Shown in pieces: positions 51,550 through 60,317 of a stretch of 64,000 bases of DNA. Each line of letters begins with the position of its first letter. The stretch's first letter is position 1. A program made the position numbers and the translations under genes. Source of the stretch: Frigoriflavimonas asaccharolytica (lineage in GTDB: Bacteria; Bacteroidota; Bacteroidia; Flavobacteriales; Weeksellaceae); assembly GCF_013294015.1 (NCBI RefSeq), contig NZ_JABSNO010000004.1, positions 109,468 to 173,467 of the forward strand, written 5' to 3'. The notes under the pieces were generated by a model. It was not told the DNA's origin and made no database searches. It worked only from the letters and a program-made list of their open reading frames with translations.

Positions 51550-52755
51550 TTATCTTCCAAATTTGAAATATTCTGTGAGTGCATGTTTTTTATTTTTTAA
51601 AAATGCGGATGCCATATCCATTCCAGTTACAGAAAATGTGATTCCATTTCCACCAAAACCTAGAACAAAATAGGAATTAGGATATTTTTCATGAGTTCCT
51701 ATATAGGGCAAACCATCTTTAGTTTCGCCAAATGTTCCTGCCCACGTAAAGTCTGTGTAAAATTTAAAATCAGGCTGCAATTTTTTTAAAATCTTTAAAA
51801 TTTCCTTCTCTTTTTTTTCTAACAATCGATCTCTTTTGGCAGGATCTCTAAAATCTTCGTCTCCACCGCCAATTAAAAGCCTGTTATCATCGGTAGTTCT
51901 CATATAAATATACGGACTATCTGTATTCCAGAAAAGTGTATTTTCAAAATGATGCAATTTTTCTGGATTCACTTCACTGCTTATTGCAAAAGTGCTCATC
52001 AGATTTACGAATTTTTCTTTAATCAAATTCGTGCTTTCATAACCTACACAATAGATAATTTTCTTTGCTTTGATTTTATAATTTTCTGTAGTCGTAAGAA
52101 TATTGAAACCTTTTTTATGTTGAACAGATTTCATTTCTGTTTTATCATAAATTTTCAAGCCTTTCTTCTGGCTAAATTCTAAAAGTTCATGCGCCAATTT
52201 AAAAGCATCAACACTCGCTCCTTGCTTTGAAAGAATGCCCCCAAAAGTATTTTTTAAATTATATTTTTTAAGAATTTGGTCTGCTTCTAGCCATTTCACG
52301 GCAAAACCTGCATTTTTGCGAGCTTCAAATTCTGTTTTCAGCCAAGAAACATCTTCCTTTTTTGAGGCAAAAAATAGCGACTCTTTTCTGGTAAAACCAG
52401 CTTCGGATTTTAGATTTTTACAAATTTTTTCTAGTTCATCTATAGAATCGGAACAAGCTTTGTAGGCCAAAACTGCGCCTTCTTTTCCAATTTGCTCTTC
52501 TAGTTCATACAATGGAACATCAATTTCATATTGCAGCATAGAAGTAGTTGCGGAAGTGCTTCCGTTGCAAATTTCTCTTTTATCTATCAAAATTGTTTTA
52601 TGACCTTCATTTATCATTTGATATGCCAACAAACTACCCGTAATTCCACCACCAACGATAAGAATTTCGCATTCTGCATCTTCTTTTAATGATGGATAAG
52701 AATTGATAATTCCATTTTTTACCAGCCAAAAAGGTTCGTTTGATTTTAAATCCAT
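51550..52755 (-). CDS. FAD-dependent oxidoreductase (DadA/glycine oxidase-like)
   Basis: 401 residues. The N-terminal dinucleotide motif ILIVGGGITGSLLAYQ is followed by ILIDKREICNGSTSATT, the GSTSA block typical of DAO-type oxidases; the C-terminal GGGDEDFRDP and LGFGGNGITFS complete the FAD site. Substrate (an amine or amino acid) is unknown. It is the first gene of the operon that contains the ligase-associated repair genes, an association I do not know from canonical versions of the cassette. Confidence 0.88.
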   Translation of the reverse strand: MDLKSNEPFWLVKNGIINSYPSLKEDAECEILIVGGGITGSLLAYQMINEGHKTILIDKREICNGSTSATTSMLQYEIDVPLYELEEQIGKEGAVLAYKACSDSIDELEKICKNLKSEAGFTRKESLFFASKKEDVSWLKTEFEARKNAGFAVKWLEADQILKKYNLKNTFGGILSKQGASVDAFKLAHELLEFSQKKGLKIYDKTEMKSVQHKKGFNILTTTENYKIKAKKIIYCVGYESTNLIKEKFVNLMSTFAISSEVNPEKLHHFENTLFWNTDSPYIYMRTTDDNRLLIGGGDEDFRDPAKRDRLLEKKEKEILKILKKLQPDFKFYTDFTWAGTFGETKDGLPYIGTHEKYPNSYFVLGFGGNGITFSVTGMDMASAFLKNKKHALTEYFKFGR

Positions 52756-52864
52756 TTTTTAAAATTTTTAACGAATTTAGATAAATAATTAATCCAAAAA
52801 TTAAAATTAATAAATTTTATAAAAATCAAAATTAATGTTGTAAACAGAGAAAATTTATAACTAC

Positions 52865-52872
52865 TACTTTTG
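52865..52872 (+). promoter_or_regulatory. -7 promoter element of the stress operon
   Basis: TACTTTTG, 50 bases before the flavoprotein ATG. A TTG occurs at 52838-52840, but the spacing is long, so the -33 box is uncertain. Confidence 0.45.
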
Positions 52873-52922
52873 TTAGTGTAAGATAATCACCCAATTATTA
52901 ATTAAATTTTTAAACAAAAGAT

Positions 52923-53432
52923 ATGTCCAAAGAAAATTTAGATAAAGAAAAAGCGATAGCAAAACTGAAAGAACTATCTGAAAAAGCAAAAATTTGTATG
53001 TTTTGTAGTGAACTGAATCAGATTCCACAGAATTCTAGACCAATGAGCATCCAGGAATGTGATGAACAAGGAAATCTTTGGTTTTTGAGCAATTCTACAA
53101 GCAACAAAAATTTCGAAATTCAAGAAGATAATCGTGTTCAATTATACTTTATGAGTAATGACGATTACGAATATCTTTCCATTTTCGGAAAAGCATACAT
53201 ATATAAGGATAAGGAAACTATCGAAGAGCAATGGTCACAAATGGCTAATGCTTGGTTTGATGGAAAAGATGATCCAGAAGTTTCTGTAATCCGTGTAACT
53301 CCAGAAGAAAACTATTATTGGGATACCAAAGCGGGCAAATTTGTAAGCATGCTTCACTTTATCTCAACTGCAATTTCTGGTGGTAAATCAGACGGAGACG
53401 ACGGTGTAGAAGGAAATTTAACTGTTAAATAA
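52923..53432 (+). CDS. Pyridoxamine 5'-phosphate oxidase-like stress protein
   Basis: 169-residue FMN-binding split barrel of the general stress protein 26 family: KICMFCSELNQIPQN, GNLWFLSNSTSN, and IQEDNRVQLYFMSN. It probably binds FMN or a similar cofactor; substrate unknown. Followed 22 bases later by a Dps gene, consistent with a stress-induced pair. Confidence 0.87.
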   Translation: MSKENLDKEKAIAKLKELSEKAKICMFCSELNQIPQNSRPMSIQECDEQGNLWFLSNSTSNKNFEIQEDNRVQLYFMSNDDYEYLSIFGKAYIYKDKETIEEQWSQMANAWFDGKDDPEVSVIRVTPEENYYWDTKAGKFVSMLHFISTAISGGKSDGDDGVEGNLTVK

Positions 53433-53454
53433 TTATTAATTAAAAATAAAAAAT

Positions 53455-53952
53455 ATGAAACCTGATTTAGGAATAAGCGTGAAGAATTTGAAATCTGTAA
53501 ACGAAATTTTAAATAACGTATTGGCAGATGGAAACATTTTGTACATTAAATTGAGAAAATTTCATTGGAATCTTTCCGGTGACAACTTTATGGAATTGCA
53601 TGAATTGTTTGAAGCACAATATGATGCTGTTGCAGAAGCAGTAGACTTGGTGGCAGAGAGAATAAGTACACTTGGTGGAGAAGCTATTGGAACTGCTGTA
53701 GAATTTGCAAAATACTCGCAGCTAAAAGAAACTCCAGGAAAAGTACCAAATAACCAAGGAATGTTGAAAGAATTGGTAGGTGATCATGAAACTATCGTGA
53801 AAACTTTGAGAGAAAAACTAGATGAATGCGAAGAGAAATATGGCGATGCAGGAACCGCAGATTTCTTAAATGGATTGATGCAAGAGCATGAAAAAATGGC
53901 TTGGAAATTGAGAAAATTCTTCAAAGAAGAAACTGCAACGAAGTCTAAGTAA
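53455..53952 (+). CDS. dps: Dps family DNA-protecting ferritin
   Basis: 165 residues. The ferroxidase centre lies at dimer interfaces: KFHWNLSGDNFMELH with His and Asp, then LFEAQYDAVAEAVDLVAERI with the Glu/Asp ligands. Forms a 12-mer cage that oxidises and stores iron and protects DNA in stationary phase or oxidative stress. Second gene of a likely operon with the flavoprotein; a strong terminator follows. Confidence 0.93.
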   Translation: MKPDLGISVKNLKSVNEILNNVLADGNILYIKLRKFHWNLSGDNFMELHELFEAQYDAVAEAVDLVAERISTLGGEAIGTAVEFAKYSQLKETPGKVPNNQGMLKELVGDHETIVKTLREKLDECEEKYGDAGTADFLNGLMQEHEKMAWKLRKFFKEETATKSK

Positions 53953-53962
53953 AATTTAAATT

Positions 53963-54005
53963 TCACAAAAAAATCGCTTTCAGCAATGAGAGCGATTTTT
54001 TTGTG
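53963..54005 (+). terminator. Terminator after dps
   Basis: CACAAAAAAATCGCTTTC pairs with GAGCGATTTTTTTGTG-type right arm; loop AGCAATGA. The stem sequence recurs at 56993-57028. Confidence 0.88.
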
Positions 54006-54086
54006 GTTTTTTTTTAAAGTATTGGTATTTTTAAATTATAAATACTGTATGTAACCTTTGTTACAATTTTTGATTATAAATATAGC

Positions 54087-54094
54087 TATTTTTG
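54087..54094 (+). promoter_or_regulatory. -7 promoter element of the M28 peptidase gene
   Basis: TATTTTTG, 17 bases before the ATG at 54111; matches TAnnTTTG. No confident -33. Confidence 0.4.
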
Positions 54095-54110
54095 AAGTAC
54101 AATACTTAAA

Positions 54111-55346
54111 ATGAAGCTTTCTATAAAAATAATCGCTCTACTATTCTTTTCATTACAATGGATTTCTATTTCTGCGCAAGTTGATACTTCTCAGATTAAA
54201 AAACACATTGAAGTTTTATCTTCAGATTCTATGGAAGGCAGACTTGTAGGTTCTACTGGTGAAAAATTAGCCTCAGAATATATTTCAAATTACTTTCAAG
54301 AATTAAATCTTACTCCTTTTACGAATAATGATTTTATCAATTATTTTTCATTTAATTATAATTCAAACCCTCATGGAAATGGCACAAATTCCAACACCAT
54401 AACGGGAAGAAATGTTGTGGCATTTTTGGATAATGAAGCAAAATATACTTTTGTAATTGGAGCGCATTATGATCATTTAGGTTTAAATGAATATAATTTA
54501 TCTACCGACTCGAAAGGAAAAGGGCAAATTCATAATGGTGCAGATGATAATGCTTCTGGAGTTTCTGCCGTTTTAGAATTGGCTAATATGTATAGCAAAA
54601 ACAATATAAAAGAACACGTCAACTTTATTTTTGTATGCTTTTCTGGAGAAGAATTGGGATTGATGGGATCTAAATCTATCGCAGAAATAATTAAAAAAGA
54701 ATATCCCAACAGTTCATTGATGCTCAACTTTGATATGATTGGAAGAATGGATTCTACAAATTCTCTAAATATTGGAGGAATTGGAACTTCTCCAAATTTC
54801 ACGATAACAATTAACGAAAATAAACCCGATAATTTTCAACTTACGCTAGATGAAAGTGGAACAGGACCTTCAGATCACACCTCTTTTTACACCAATGGAA
54901 TTCCGGTTTTATTTTTACACACAGGTTTACATCTTGATTATCATAAACCTACAGATGATGCCGATAAAATAAATTTCAAAAAAACAGCTGAAATAGTAGA
55001 TTTTGCAAAATCTGTAATAGATGATTTAGCACTAAATCCTGAATTGCCATTTCTACAAACCAAATTAAAATCTACAGAAAATATTTCTTCATTTAAAGTT
55101 ACTCTCGGAATTTTTCCCGATTACACAGATTATGGAGATGGATTGCACATACAAGAAGTGATAGAAAATAGAACAGCAGAAAAATACGGTTTGCAAAAAG
55201 GAGACATCATTACAAAAATTCATAAAACAGACATTACAGATGTTTATACTTATATGAAAGCATTATCTACTTTGAAAAAAGATCAATTTTACAAATTAAA
55301 ATTCATTAGAAATAAGAAAAACCAAACCATCAATATAAAATTTTAA
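54111..55346 (+). CDS. Secreted M28 family aminopeptidase with C-terminal PDZ domain
   Basis: 411 residues with signal peptide ending SISAQ. Di-zinc site: GAHYDHLG, HNGADDNASG, FSGEELGLMGS (catalytic Glu and ligand), NFDMIGR, and late His in LHTGLHLDYHK. A PDZ-like domain follows (IQEVIENRTAEKYGLQKGD near residue 350). No T9SS sorting domain is seen, so periplasmic or outer-membrane retained. Only 3 bases separate it from the Kelch-like T9SS gene, so they are co-transcribed. Confidence 0.93.
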   Translation: MKLSIKIIALLFFSLQWISISAQVDTSQIKKHIEVLSSDSMEGRLVGSTGEKLASEYISNYFQELNLTPFTNNDFINYFSFNYNSNPHGNGTNSNTITGRNVVAFLDNEAKYTFVIGAHYDHLGLNEYNLSTDSKGKGQIHNGADDNASGVSAVLELANMYSKNNIKEHVNFIFVCFSGEELGLMGSKSIAEIIKKEYPNSSLMLNFDMIGRMDSTNSLNIGGIGTSPNFTITINENKPDNFQLTLDESGTGPSDHTSFYTNGIPVLFLHTGLHLDYHKPTDDADKINFKKTAEIVDFAKSVIDDLALNPELPFLQTKLKSTENISSFKVTLGIFPDYTDYGDGLHIQEVIENRTAEKYGLQKGDIITKIHKTDITDVYTYMKALSTLKKDQFYKLKFIRNKKNQTINIKF

Positions 55347-55349
55347 ACC

Positions 55350-56975
55350 ATGAATAAATTTCTATTCCCTTTTCTATTTGCAATAGGAATCTTTACTATA
55401 AATGCTCAAACAGCACCATTTGAAATTTCATTAGAGCCAATAAGCATTACCAATTTGGGAGGAATACAATCTTTTTCTTTCGGACAAGCCAATGGAAAAT
55501 GGCTTTTGGTTGGTGGTAGATTAGACGGACTTCACATAAGACAACCTTTTGCAGCTTTTGATATTGCCGGACATAATAATCAGCTTATAGTAGTAGATCC
55601 TGTTTCTCAACAAAAATGGTCTGCACCTTTAACTTCTTTATCCACCGCAATTCAAGAGCAATTAAGCTCCACAAATATGCAATTTTTTCAAGATGGAGAT
55701 TATCTATATTGCGTTGGTGGATATGGTTATAGTGCAACTCTTGGAAATCATACCACTTTTGATAGATTAACCGTAATAAAAGTTGCAGACGTTATCAATG
55801 CCATTATAAACAACACCAGTTTTTCAACATCTATTAGACAAATTACTGATTCTCAATTTCAAGTAACTGGAGGAAGGTTAAAGAAAATTGGAAGTATTTA
55901 TCATCTTTTAGGTGGTCAAAAATTTATTGGAAGATACAATCCAATGGGACCAAATAATGGACCTGGTTTTATTCAAGAATACACCAATAACATTAGAAAA
56001 TTCACCATTACAGACAATGGAACCAATATTACCATCAATCATCTTACCGCTTATACAGACGCAGTAAATTTGCATAGAAGAGATTATAATGCAGAACCGC
56101 AAATTTTGCCAAATGGAAATGAAGGAATAACTATGTTTTCAGGAGTTTTTCAAACTACAGCAGATTTGCCTTTTCTAAATTCTGTAACGGTAGATTCTAA
56201 CGGTTATGCTGTTAATAATACTTTCCAGCAATATTACAACCATTACCACTGCCCAGTTTTACCAATCTATTCTGAATTAAATAATGAAATGCACACCGTT
56301 TTTTTTGGTGGAATTGCGCAATTTTATGATAATGCCGGAACTCTGGTTCAAGACAATAATGTTCCATTTGTAAATACAATTGCAAGAGTAACTACAGATA
56401 GCAGTGGAAATATGGCAGAATATAAATTGCCAATTGTGATGCCTTCACTTTTAGGATCTGGAGCAGAATTTATTCCGAATTTAAATTTACCTCATTTCAA
56501 TAATGAAGTTTTCAAATTGGATAATGTACCTACAACAAATACTTTGATAGGTTATATTTTTGGTGGAATAAGCAGTACACCTCCAAATATATTTTTTGTA
56601 AATGATGGCACACAAAGTACTTCAAACAATCAAATTTTCAAGGTTTTTATTAAAAAATCTTCTCCATTATCTGTAGATGAATTGAATCAATCTAGTACCA
56701 ACAATCTAAATTTAATGATTTACCCAAATCCAAATGATGGTATTCTCAACATTACATTCAACTTAATTAAAAATGAAAATGTTACGTTAACAATTCATGA
56801 TATAAAAGGTTCTCTTGTTGATAAAATAGAGCTAAAAAATTGGAAAATTGGAAAAAATAATTTTCAAAAAGAAATAGATAATCTTAAAGGTGGAAATGTA
56901 TATCTCATTTCACTTGAAACACCAACTGAAAAAATTACTCATAAATTAATAGTAGGAAATAGAATGCACAAATAG
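55350..56975 (+). CDS. T9SS-exported Kelch-like beta-propeller protein
   Basis: 541 residues. A signal peptide (FTINAQ) leads into repeats of Kelch/galactose-oxidase type (GKWLLVGGRLDGL, DGDYLYCVGGYGYSA, GSIYHLLGGQKF, HTVFFGGIAQF), probably a six-bladed propeller. The C-terminus is a type A T9SS sorting domain: LMIYPNPNDGILNI, LTIHDIKGSLVDK, and the terminal KITHKLIVG. Exported to the surface by the type IX system; ligand unknown. Partner gene is the M28 peptidase. Confidence 0.9.
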   Translation: MNKFLFPFLFAIGIFTINAQTAPFEISLEPISITNLGGIQSFSFGQANGKWLLVGGRLDGLHIRQPFAAFDIAGHNNQLIVVDPVSQQKWSAPLTSLSTAIQEQLSSTNMQFFQDGDYLYCVGGYGYSATLGNHTTFDRLTVIKVADVINAIINNTSFSTSIRQITDSQFQVTGGRLKKIGSIYHLLGGQKFIGRYNPMGPNNGPGFIQEYTNNIRKFTITDNGTNITINHLTAYTDAVNLHRRDYNAEPQILPNGNEGITMFSGVFQTTADLPFLNSVTVDSNGYAVNNTFQQYYNHYHCPVLPIYSELNNEMHTVFFGGIAQFYDNAGTLVQDNNVPFVNTIARVTTDSSGNMAEYKLPIVMPSLLGSGAEFIPNLNLPHFNNEVFKLDNVPTTNTLIGYIFGGISSTPPNIFFVNDGTQSTSNNQIFKVFIKKSSPLSVDELNQSSTNNLNLMIYPNPNDGILNITFNLIKNENVTLTIHDIKGSLVDKIELKNWKIGKNNFQKEIDNLKGGNVYLISLETPTEKITHKLIVGNRMHK

Positions 56976-56992
56976 CAGAATTTCTTTTAAAT

Positions 56993-57028
56993 AAAAAATC
57001 GCTTTCAATTACGAGAGCGATTTTTTTT
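56993..57028 (+). terminator. Terminator after the T9SS gene, possibly bidirectional
   Basis: AAAAAATCGCTTTC / GAGAGCGATTTTTTTT around AATTAC; A-run on the left also suits the convergent MBL gene. The arms are nearly identical to those at 53963-54005. Confidence 0.9.
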
Positions 57029-57042
57029 GATTTAAAAATCCA

Positions 57043-57954
57043 TTACATTTTTGCTGTTAATTCTTGGTAAGCTGCACTGATGCTTCTTTCTATCCCATCT
57101 CCTTGCCAATCTGGAGCACCAGGAATTGTGGTGGTAGATTTTAGAATATCTTCTTTAGATTTTCCTTTTGCGATTTCAGATTTTGTATACGTGAGCAATT
57201 TTTCTAAATAATTTTGAAAAGCCAAAATATCATTTTTATTGCCAGTAATTTTCCCTTCTTCTCTGCTGTGTCCGAAAATAAACAGCGTATCATTATCATA
57301 ATATTTTCTGACATTTTCTAAAACGGAAATCCAACTTTCGATGTTTGCGCCATTATCCTTATCAATGTAGGGAAACCTTTTATTAAAAACTAAATCTCCA
57401 ACATGAGCTACATTGGCATTTTGGAAATGAAAAACACAGTCTCCGTTTGTATGAGCTGCACCAAAATATTTTCCAACAATTTTTTCTTTACCCAATTTTG
57501 CCTTCCATTTTTTTTCAAAAGTAATATTTGGTAACAATTGCTCATCCATTTTTCCTGCTTTCTCTGCAGCTTTGGTTTGATTGATAAGTGAATTTGTATG
57601 CGCTACAACATTTTCTGCAAGACCTTTGAAAGAAATATTTCCACCGGTATGGTCTCCATGATGATGTGTATTTATTAAAAATTTAAAAGGATTGTCCTTC
57701 AATTTTTTAAGTTCAGCAATTACATGTTCAGCATTTTTTGGAAATTGAGTATCTACGACTGCGAAACCATCTGGAGAATTGAGCCACGCAATAGTTCCAC
57801 CAGATTCTGTGAAAATACCTACATCATTTCTCAATAATTTAAATTGAAACTGATTTTTCAAGATTGAAAGATCTTTTGCGAATAGCGAACTTTGATCAAA
57901 TGCCAAAAGTGCCATTGCTAGACTGCTATTTCTAAGGAAGGTTTTTCTATCCAT
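57043..57954 (-). CDS. MBL-fold metallo-hydrolase, exported
   Basis: 303 residues. The N-terminus MDRKTFLRNSSLAMALLAF resembles a Tat-type leader (one Arg, RK) and cuts near SLFAK. Zinc ligands: HHHGDHTGG (residues about 97-105), AHTNGDCVFHF, and late FGHSREEG. Typical of beta-lactamase-fold enzymes such as glyoxalases and quinone-related hydrolases; the substrate is unknown. Convergent with the T9SS gene and 15 bases downstream of the lipA stop. Confidence 0.87.
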   Translation of the reverse strand: MDRKTFLRNSSLAMALLAFDQSSLFAKDLSILKNQFQFKLLRNDVGIFTESGGTIAWLNSPDGFAVVDTQFPKNAEHVIAELKKLKDNPFKFLINTHHHGDHTGGNISFKGLAENVVAHTNSLINQTKAAEKAGKMDEQLLPNITFEKKWKAKLGKEKIVGKYFGAAHTNGDCVFHFQNANVAHVGDLVFNKRFPYIDKDNGANIESWISVLENVRKYYDNDTLFIFGHSREEGKITGNKNDILAFQNYLEKLLTYTKSEIAKGKSKEDILKSTTTIPGAPDWQGDGIERSISAAYQELTAKM

Positions 57955-57969
57955 TTCTAAGTATTAAAA

Positions 57970-58836
57970 TTAATGAATATGCTTTTCTGCGTGATAGGAA
58001 GACCTTACCAAAGGAGAACTTTCTATATGACGAAAGCCTAAATCTGTTGCAAATGCTTTATATTCCTCAAATTCTTCTAAAGGAATAAATCTTTTTACGG
58101 GTAAGTGATTTTTTGAAGGTTGCAAATATTGCCCAATCGTGATTACATCTACATTTGCATTTCTGATGTCTTCTATCGTTTGCAAAACTTCAGATTTTTC
58201 TTCACCCAATCCTAGCATCAAACCTGTTTTTGTACGTTTTTGTCCGGCAGATTTAAGATAATTAAGAACTTCCAAACTGCGTTCATATTTCGCTTGAATT
58301 CTTACTTCTCTTGTCAATCTTTTTACAGTTTCCATATTGTGAGAAATTACTTCTGGAGCTACTTCTATCAAACGATCTATATGTTTGGTAATTCCTTGAA
58401 AATCTGGAATTAACGTTTCCATCGTGGTTCCGGGCGAAATTCTACGAACTGCATTTACGGTTTCTGCCCACAGAATGGAACCCATATCTTTGATATCGTC
58501 TCTATCTACGGAAGTTAAAACAGCATGCTTTATCTTCATTAATTTTATAGAGCGAGCAACTTTTTCTGGTTCATCCCAATTTACATCTTCAGGCTTACCA
58601 GTTTTTACACCACAAAATCCGCAACTTCTAGTACAGACGTTACCTAATATCATAAATGTGGCCGTTCCAGCTCCCCAACATTCACCCATATTTGGGCAAG
58701 ATCCACTTTGGCAAATGGTGTTGAGTTTATATTTATCTACCAAAGAACGCAATTCGCGGTAATTCTTTCCTGTCGGAAGTTTTACACGAATCCATTTTGG
58801 TTTTTGTAAAGTATTTGGTGTAAGGGTTTCTATCAT
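57970..58836 (-). CDS. lipA: Lipoyl synthase LipA
   Basis: 288 residues from the ATG at 58836; the longer frame begins at a TTG (58884) lying on the promoter. Auxiliary 4Fe-4S cluster Cys42, Cys47, Cys53 ([12 protein letters not shown]) and radical-SAM cluster Cys68, Cys72, Cys75 (CTRSCGFC). The conserved C-terminal RSSYHAEK motif supplies the Ser ligand. It inserts two sulfur atoms into the octanoyl chain of lipoate-dependent proteins. Confidence 0.95.
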   Translation of the reverse strand: MIETLTPNTLQKPKWIRVKLPTGKNYRELRSLVDKYKLNTICQSGSCPNMGECWGAGTATFMILGNVCTRSCGFCGVKTGKPEDVNWDEPEKVARSIKLMKIKHAVLTSVDRDDIKDMGSILWAETVNAVRRISPGTTMETLIPDFQGITKHIDRLIEVAPEVISHNMETVKRLTREVRIQAKYERSLEVLNYLKSAGQKRTKTGLMLGLGEEKSEVLQTIEDIRNANVDVITIGQYLQPSKNHLPVKRFIPLEEFEEYKAFATDLGFRHIESSPLVRSSYHAEKHIH

Positions 58837-58881
58837 TAAATGAAAATAATTGTAAAATAAATTTCTTTTTGAGAACGTAAA

Positions 58882-58889
58882 CAAAAATA
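58882..58889 (-). promoter_or_regulatory. -7 promoter element of lipA
   Basis: Reads TATTTTTG on the minus strand; 45 bases upstream of the lipA ATG. It overlaps the alternative TTG, supporting the shorter protein. Confidence 0.55.
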
Positions 58890-58930
58890 CGAATAAAGTT
58901 TTAAAGTAACTTCTAATTAAATACTAAAAC

Positions 58931-59494
58931 CTAAAAGTCGTGATAGTTGTTATCTTTCAAAAGTTGGGCAAGAACTTTCTTTGCGCGCATAATTCTCACT
59001 TTTGTATTAGAAATAGAAATACCCAATTCTTCAGAAATTTCTTTAATGCTTTTTTCTTCGTAAAACCTTAATTTAATTATTGATTGATAGTTCGAATCCA
59101 AAGATTCTACAATTTTTAAAAACTTCCGATGGTCTTCATCAGAAATCAACAATTCTTCTGGCGACTGTGCAAAAGTATTTTCTACATCTTCTAGATGGTC
59201 TGTAGATGTTTCGTTGGAGCGAGCGTTTTTTCGCCAAAAATCTATGATTGTATTTTGAGCAATGGTTAAAATCCAAGTTTTAAACTCGAAATTGGGATCA
59301 TATAGATCTATTTTACTTAAAACTTTGGCAAAAACTGAAACCGTGATTTCATCTGCAAGATTTTTATCTCGCACTTTTTTTAAGGTAAAAGAAAACACAT
59401 CAATCCAATAGATATTGATTAATTTTGTTTGCGCTTTTTGATTTTTTTCTTTCGCAAGTTGTACCAGAGCAAGCAATTCTTTTTTTTGCATCAT
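58931..59494 (-). CDS. Sigma-70 family (ECF-like) RNA polymerase sigma factor
   Basis: 187 residues. Region 2 around residues 30-95 (VSVFAKVLSKIDLYDP, FKTWILTIAQNTIIDFWRK) binds the -10 element; region 4 near 130-180 is a helix-turn-helix (SIKEISEELGISISNTKVR). Lacks regions 1.1 and 3, so ECF-type. No anti-sigma gene is adjacent, unusual for ECF factors. It starts 12 bases after the TetR gene, likely in one transcript. Confidence 0.88.
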   Translation of the reverse strand: MMQKKELLALVQLAKEKNQKAQTKLINIYWIDVFSFTLKKVRDKNLADEITVSVFAKVLSKIDLYDPNFEFKTWILTIAQNTIIDFWRKNARSNETSTDHLEDVENTFAQSPEELLISDEDHRKFLKIVESLDSNYQSIIKLRFYEEKSIKEISEELGISISNTKVRIMRAKKVLAQLLKDNNYHDF

Positions 59495-59506
59495 TAAATT
59501 TACAAA

Positions 59507-60178
59507 TTAATTAATTGCCTTGAAAACAAAATCTTCTAAAAACTGCGAAGTAAAATCTTGGGTTTCCCCTCTCTCAAAATCTGTGAGTTTCGGTAGATTG
59601 TGACAAAAATATTCTTGATGATGAGCAGTTTCTATCATTGTGCTGCTCAAAGATTTTGGATATTTATATTGCGGATTGTACTCTAAAATAATGCTAGCAA
59701 TATTTTTGCACAAATCTTTGTATGGCTTGAAAACCTCATCCTTGTTGATTTCTACAACGTTTTTTACGAGATATACTTTACTACTTTCTGAAATTACGAT
59801 CTGATGCAAAAGCCGTTTGTCGTAATCTAAAACACCATCGCTTTCCGGCAATTTGTGTGTGAGAATTTGTATTATTTTTTGAATTTTGAGTTTCGGATCG
59901 TTTAAGTTTTGGGTTTGATAATCCAAATAAAAATCTATAAAAAACCAATAATAAGTAATAATGAAGAGTAGAAGTTTATTTTTATTTTCAAAATATCTAT
60001 ATACAGTTGCTTCTGTAGTTCCTACTTCTTGAGCTAATTTTTTAAAATTAAAAGATTCTAAACCAATATCCGCAATTAACTCTATACTTTTTTTAATGAT
60101 GCGTTTGCCCAGATCGCTATTTTCTGGATTTTTTAAATATATAGATGTATTGATATTAAAAGAAAGTTTGAAATCCAT
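59507..60178 (-). CDS. TetR/AcrR family transcriptional regulator
   Basis: 223 residues. An N-terminal helix-turn-helix at residues about 40-65 (NFKKLAQEVGTTEATVYRYF) and a divergent ligand-binding C-terminal domain. The start is divergent from the exporter operon at 60318, the usual arrangement for a local repressor. A 23-base imperfect palindrome lies between them. Downstream is the sigma factor gene. Confidence 0.9.
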   Translation of the reverse strand: MDFKLSFNINTSIYLKNPENSDLGKRIIKKSIELIADIGLESFNFKKLAQEVGTTEATVYRYFENKNKLLLFIITYYWFFIDFYLDYQTQNLNDPKLKIQKIIQILTHKLPESDGVLDYDKRLLHQIVISESSKVYLVKNVVEINKDEVFKPYKDLCKNIASIILEYNPQYKYPKSLSSTMIETAHHQEYFCHNLPKLTDFERGETQDFTSQFLEDFVFKAIN

Positions 60179-60194
60179 TGATTTTAATTTACTG

Positions 60195-60202
60195 CAAAGT
60201 TA
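60195..60202 (-). promoter_or_regulatory. -7 promoter element of the TetR gene
   Basis: Minus strand TAACTTTG, matching TAnnTTTG, 16 bases before the ATG. No clear -33. Confidence 0.4.
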
Positions 60203-60257
60203 AAATTTTTAAAGCAAATATGAGTAAATATATTATAAAATTAATTAAAACAACTAC

Positions 60258-60280
60258 TAACAATAGCAATACTATTATTA
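60258..60280. promoter_or_regulatory. Candidate TetR operator
   Basis: TAACAATAG (60258-60266), five bases, then CTATTATTA (60272-60280): arms match at 8 of 9 positions. It lies just upstream of the exporter -7 box, so binding would block that promoter. Confidence 0.6.
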
Positions 60281-60293
60281 ATAAATTAATTAC

Positions 60294-60301
60294 TATATTT
60301 G
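60294..60301 (+). promoter_or_regulatory. -7 promoter element of the exporter operon
   Basis: TATATTTG followed by CAC; 16 bases upstream of the ATG at 60318. No -33 TTTG found in the operator region. Confidence 0.55.
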
Positions 60302-60317
60302 CACAAATAAATAATTA

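Noticed and set aside
58837-58884. Extended N-terminus of lipA
   Set aside because: Starts at TTG on the likely -7 box and adds residues not seen in LipA.
59080-59110. TTCGAATCC-like sequence resembling a tRNA T-arm
   Set aside because: It is inside the sigma factor gene and no acceptor, D or anticodon arms can be folded around it.
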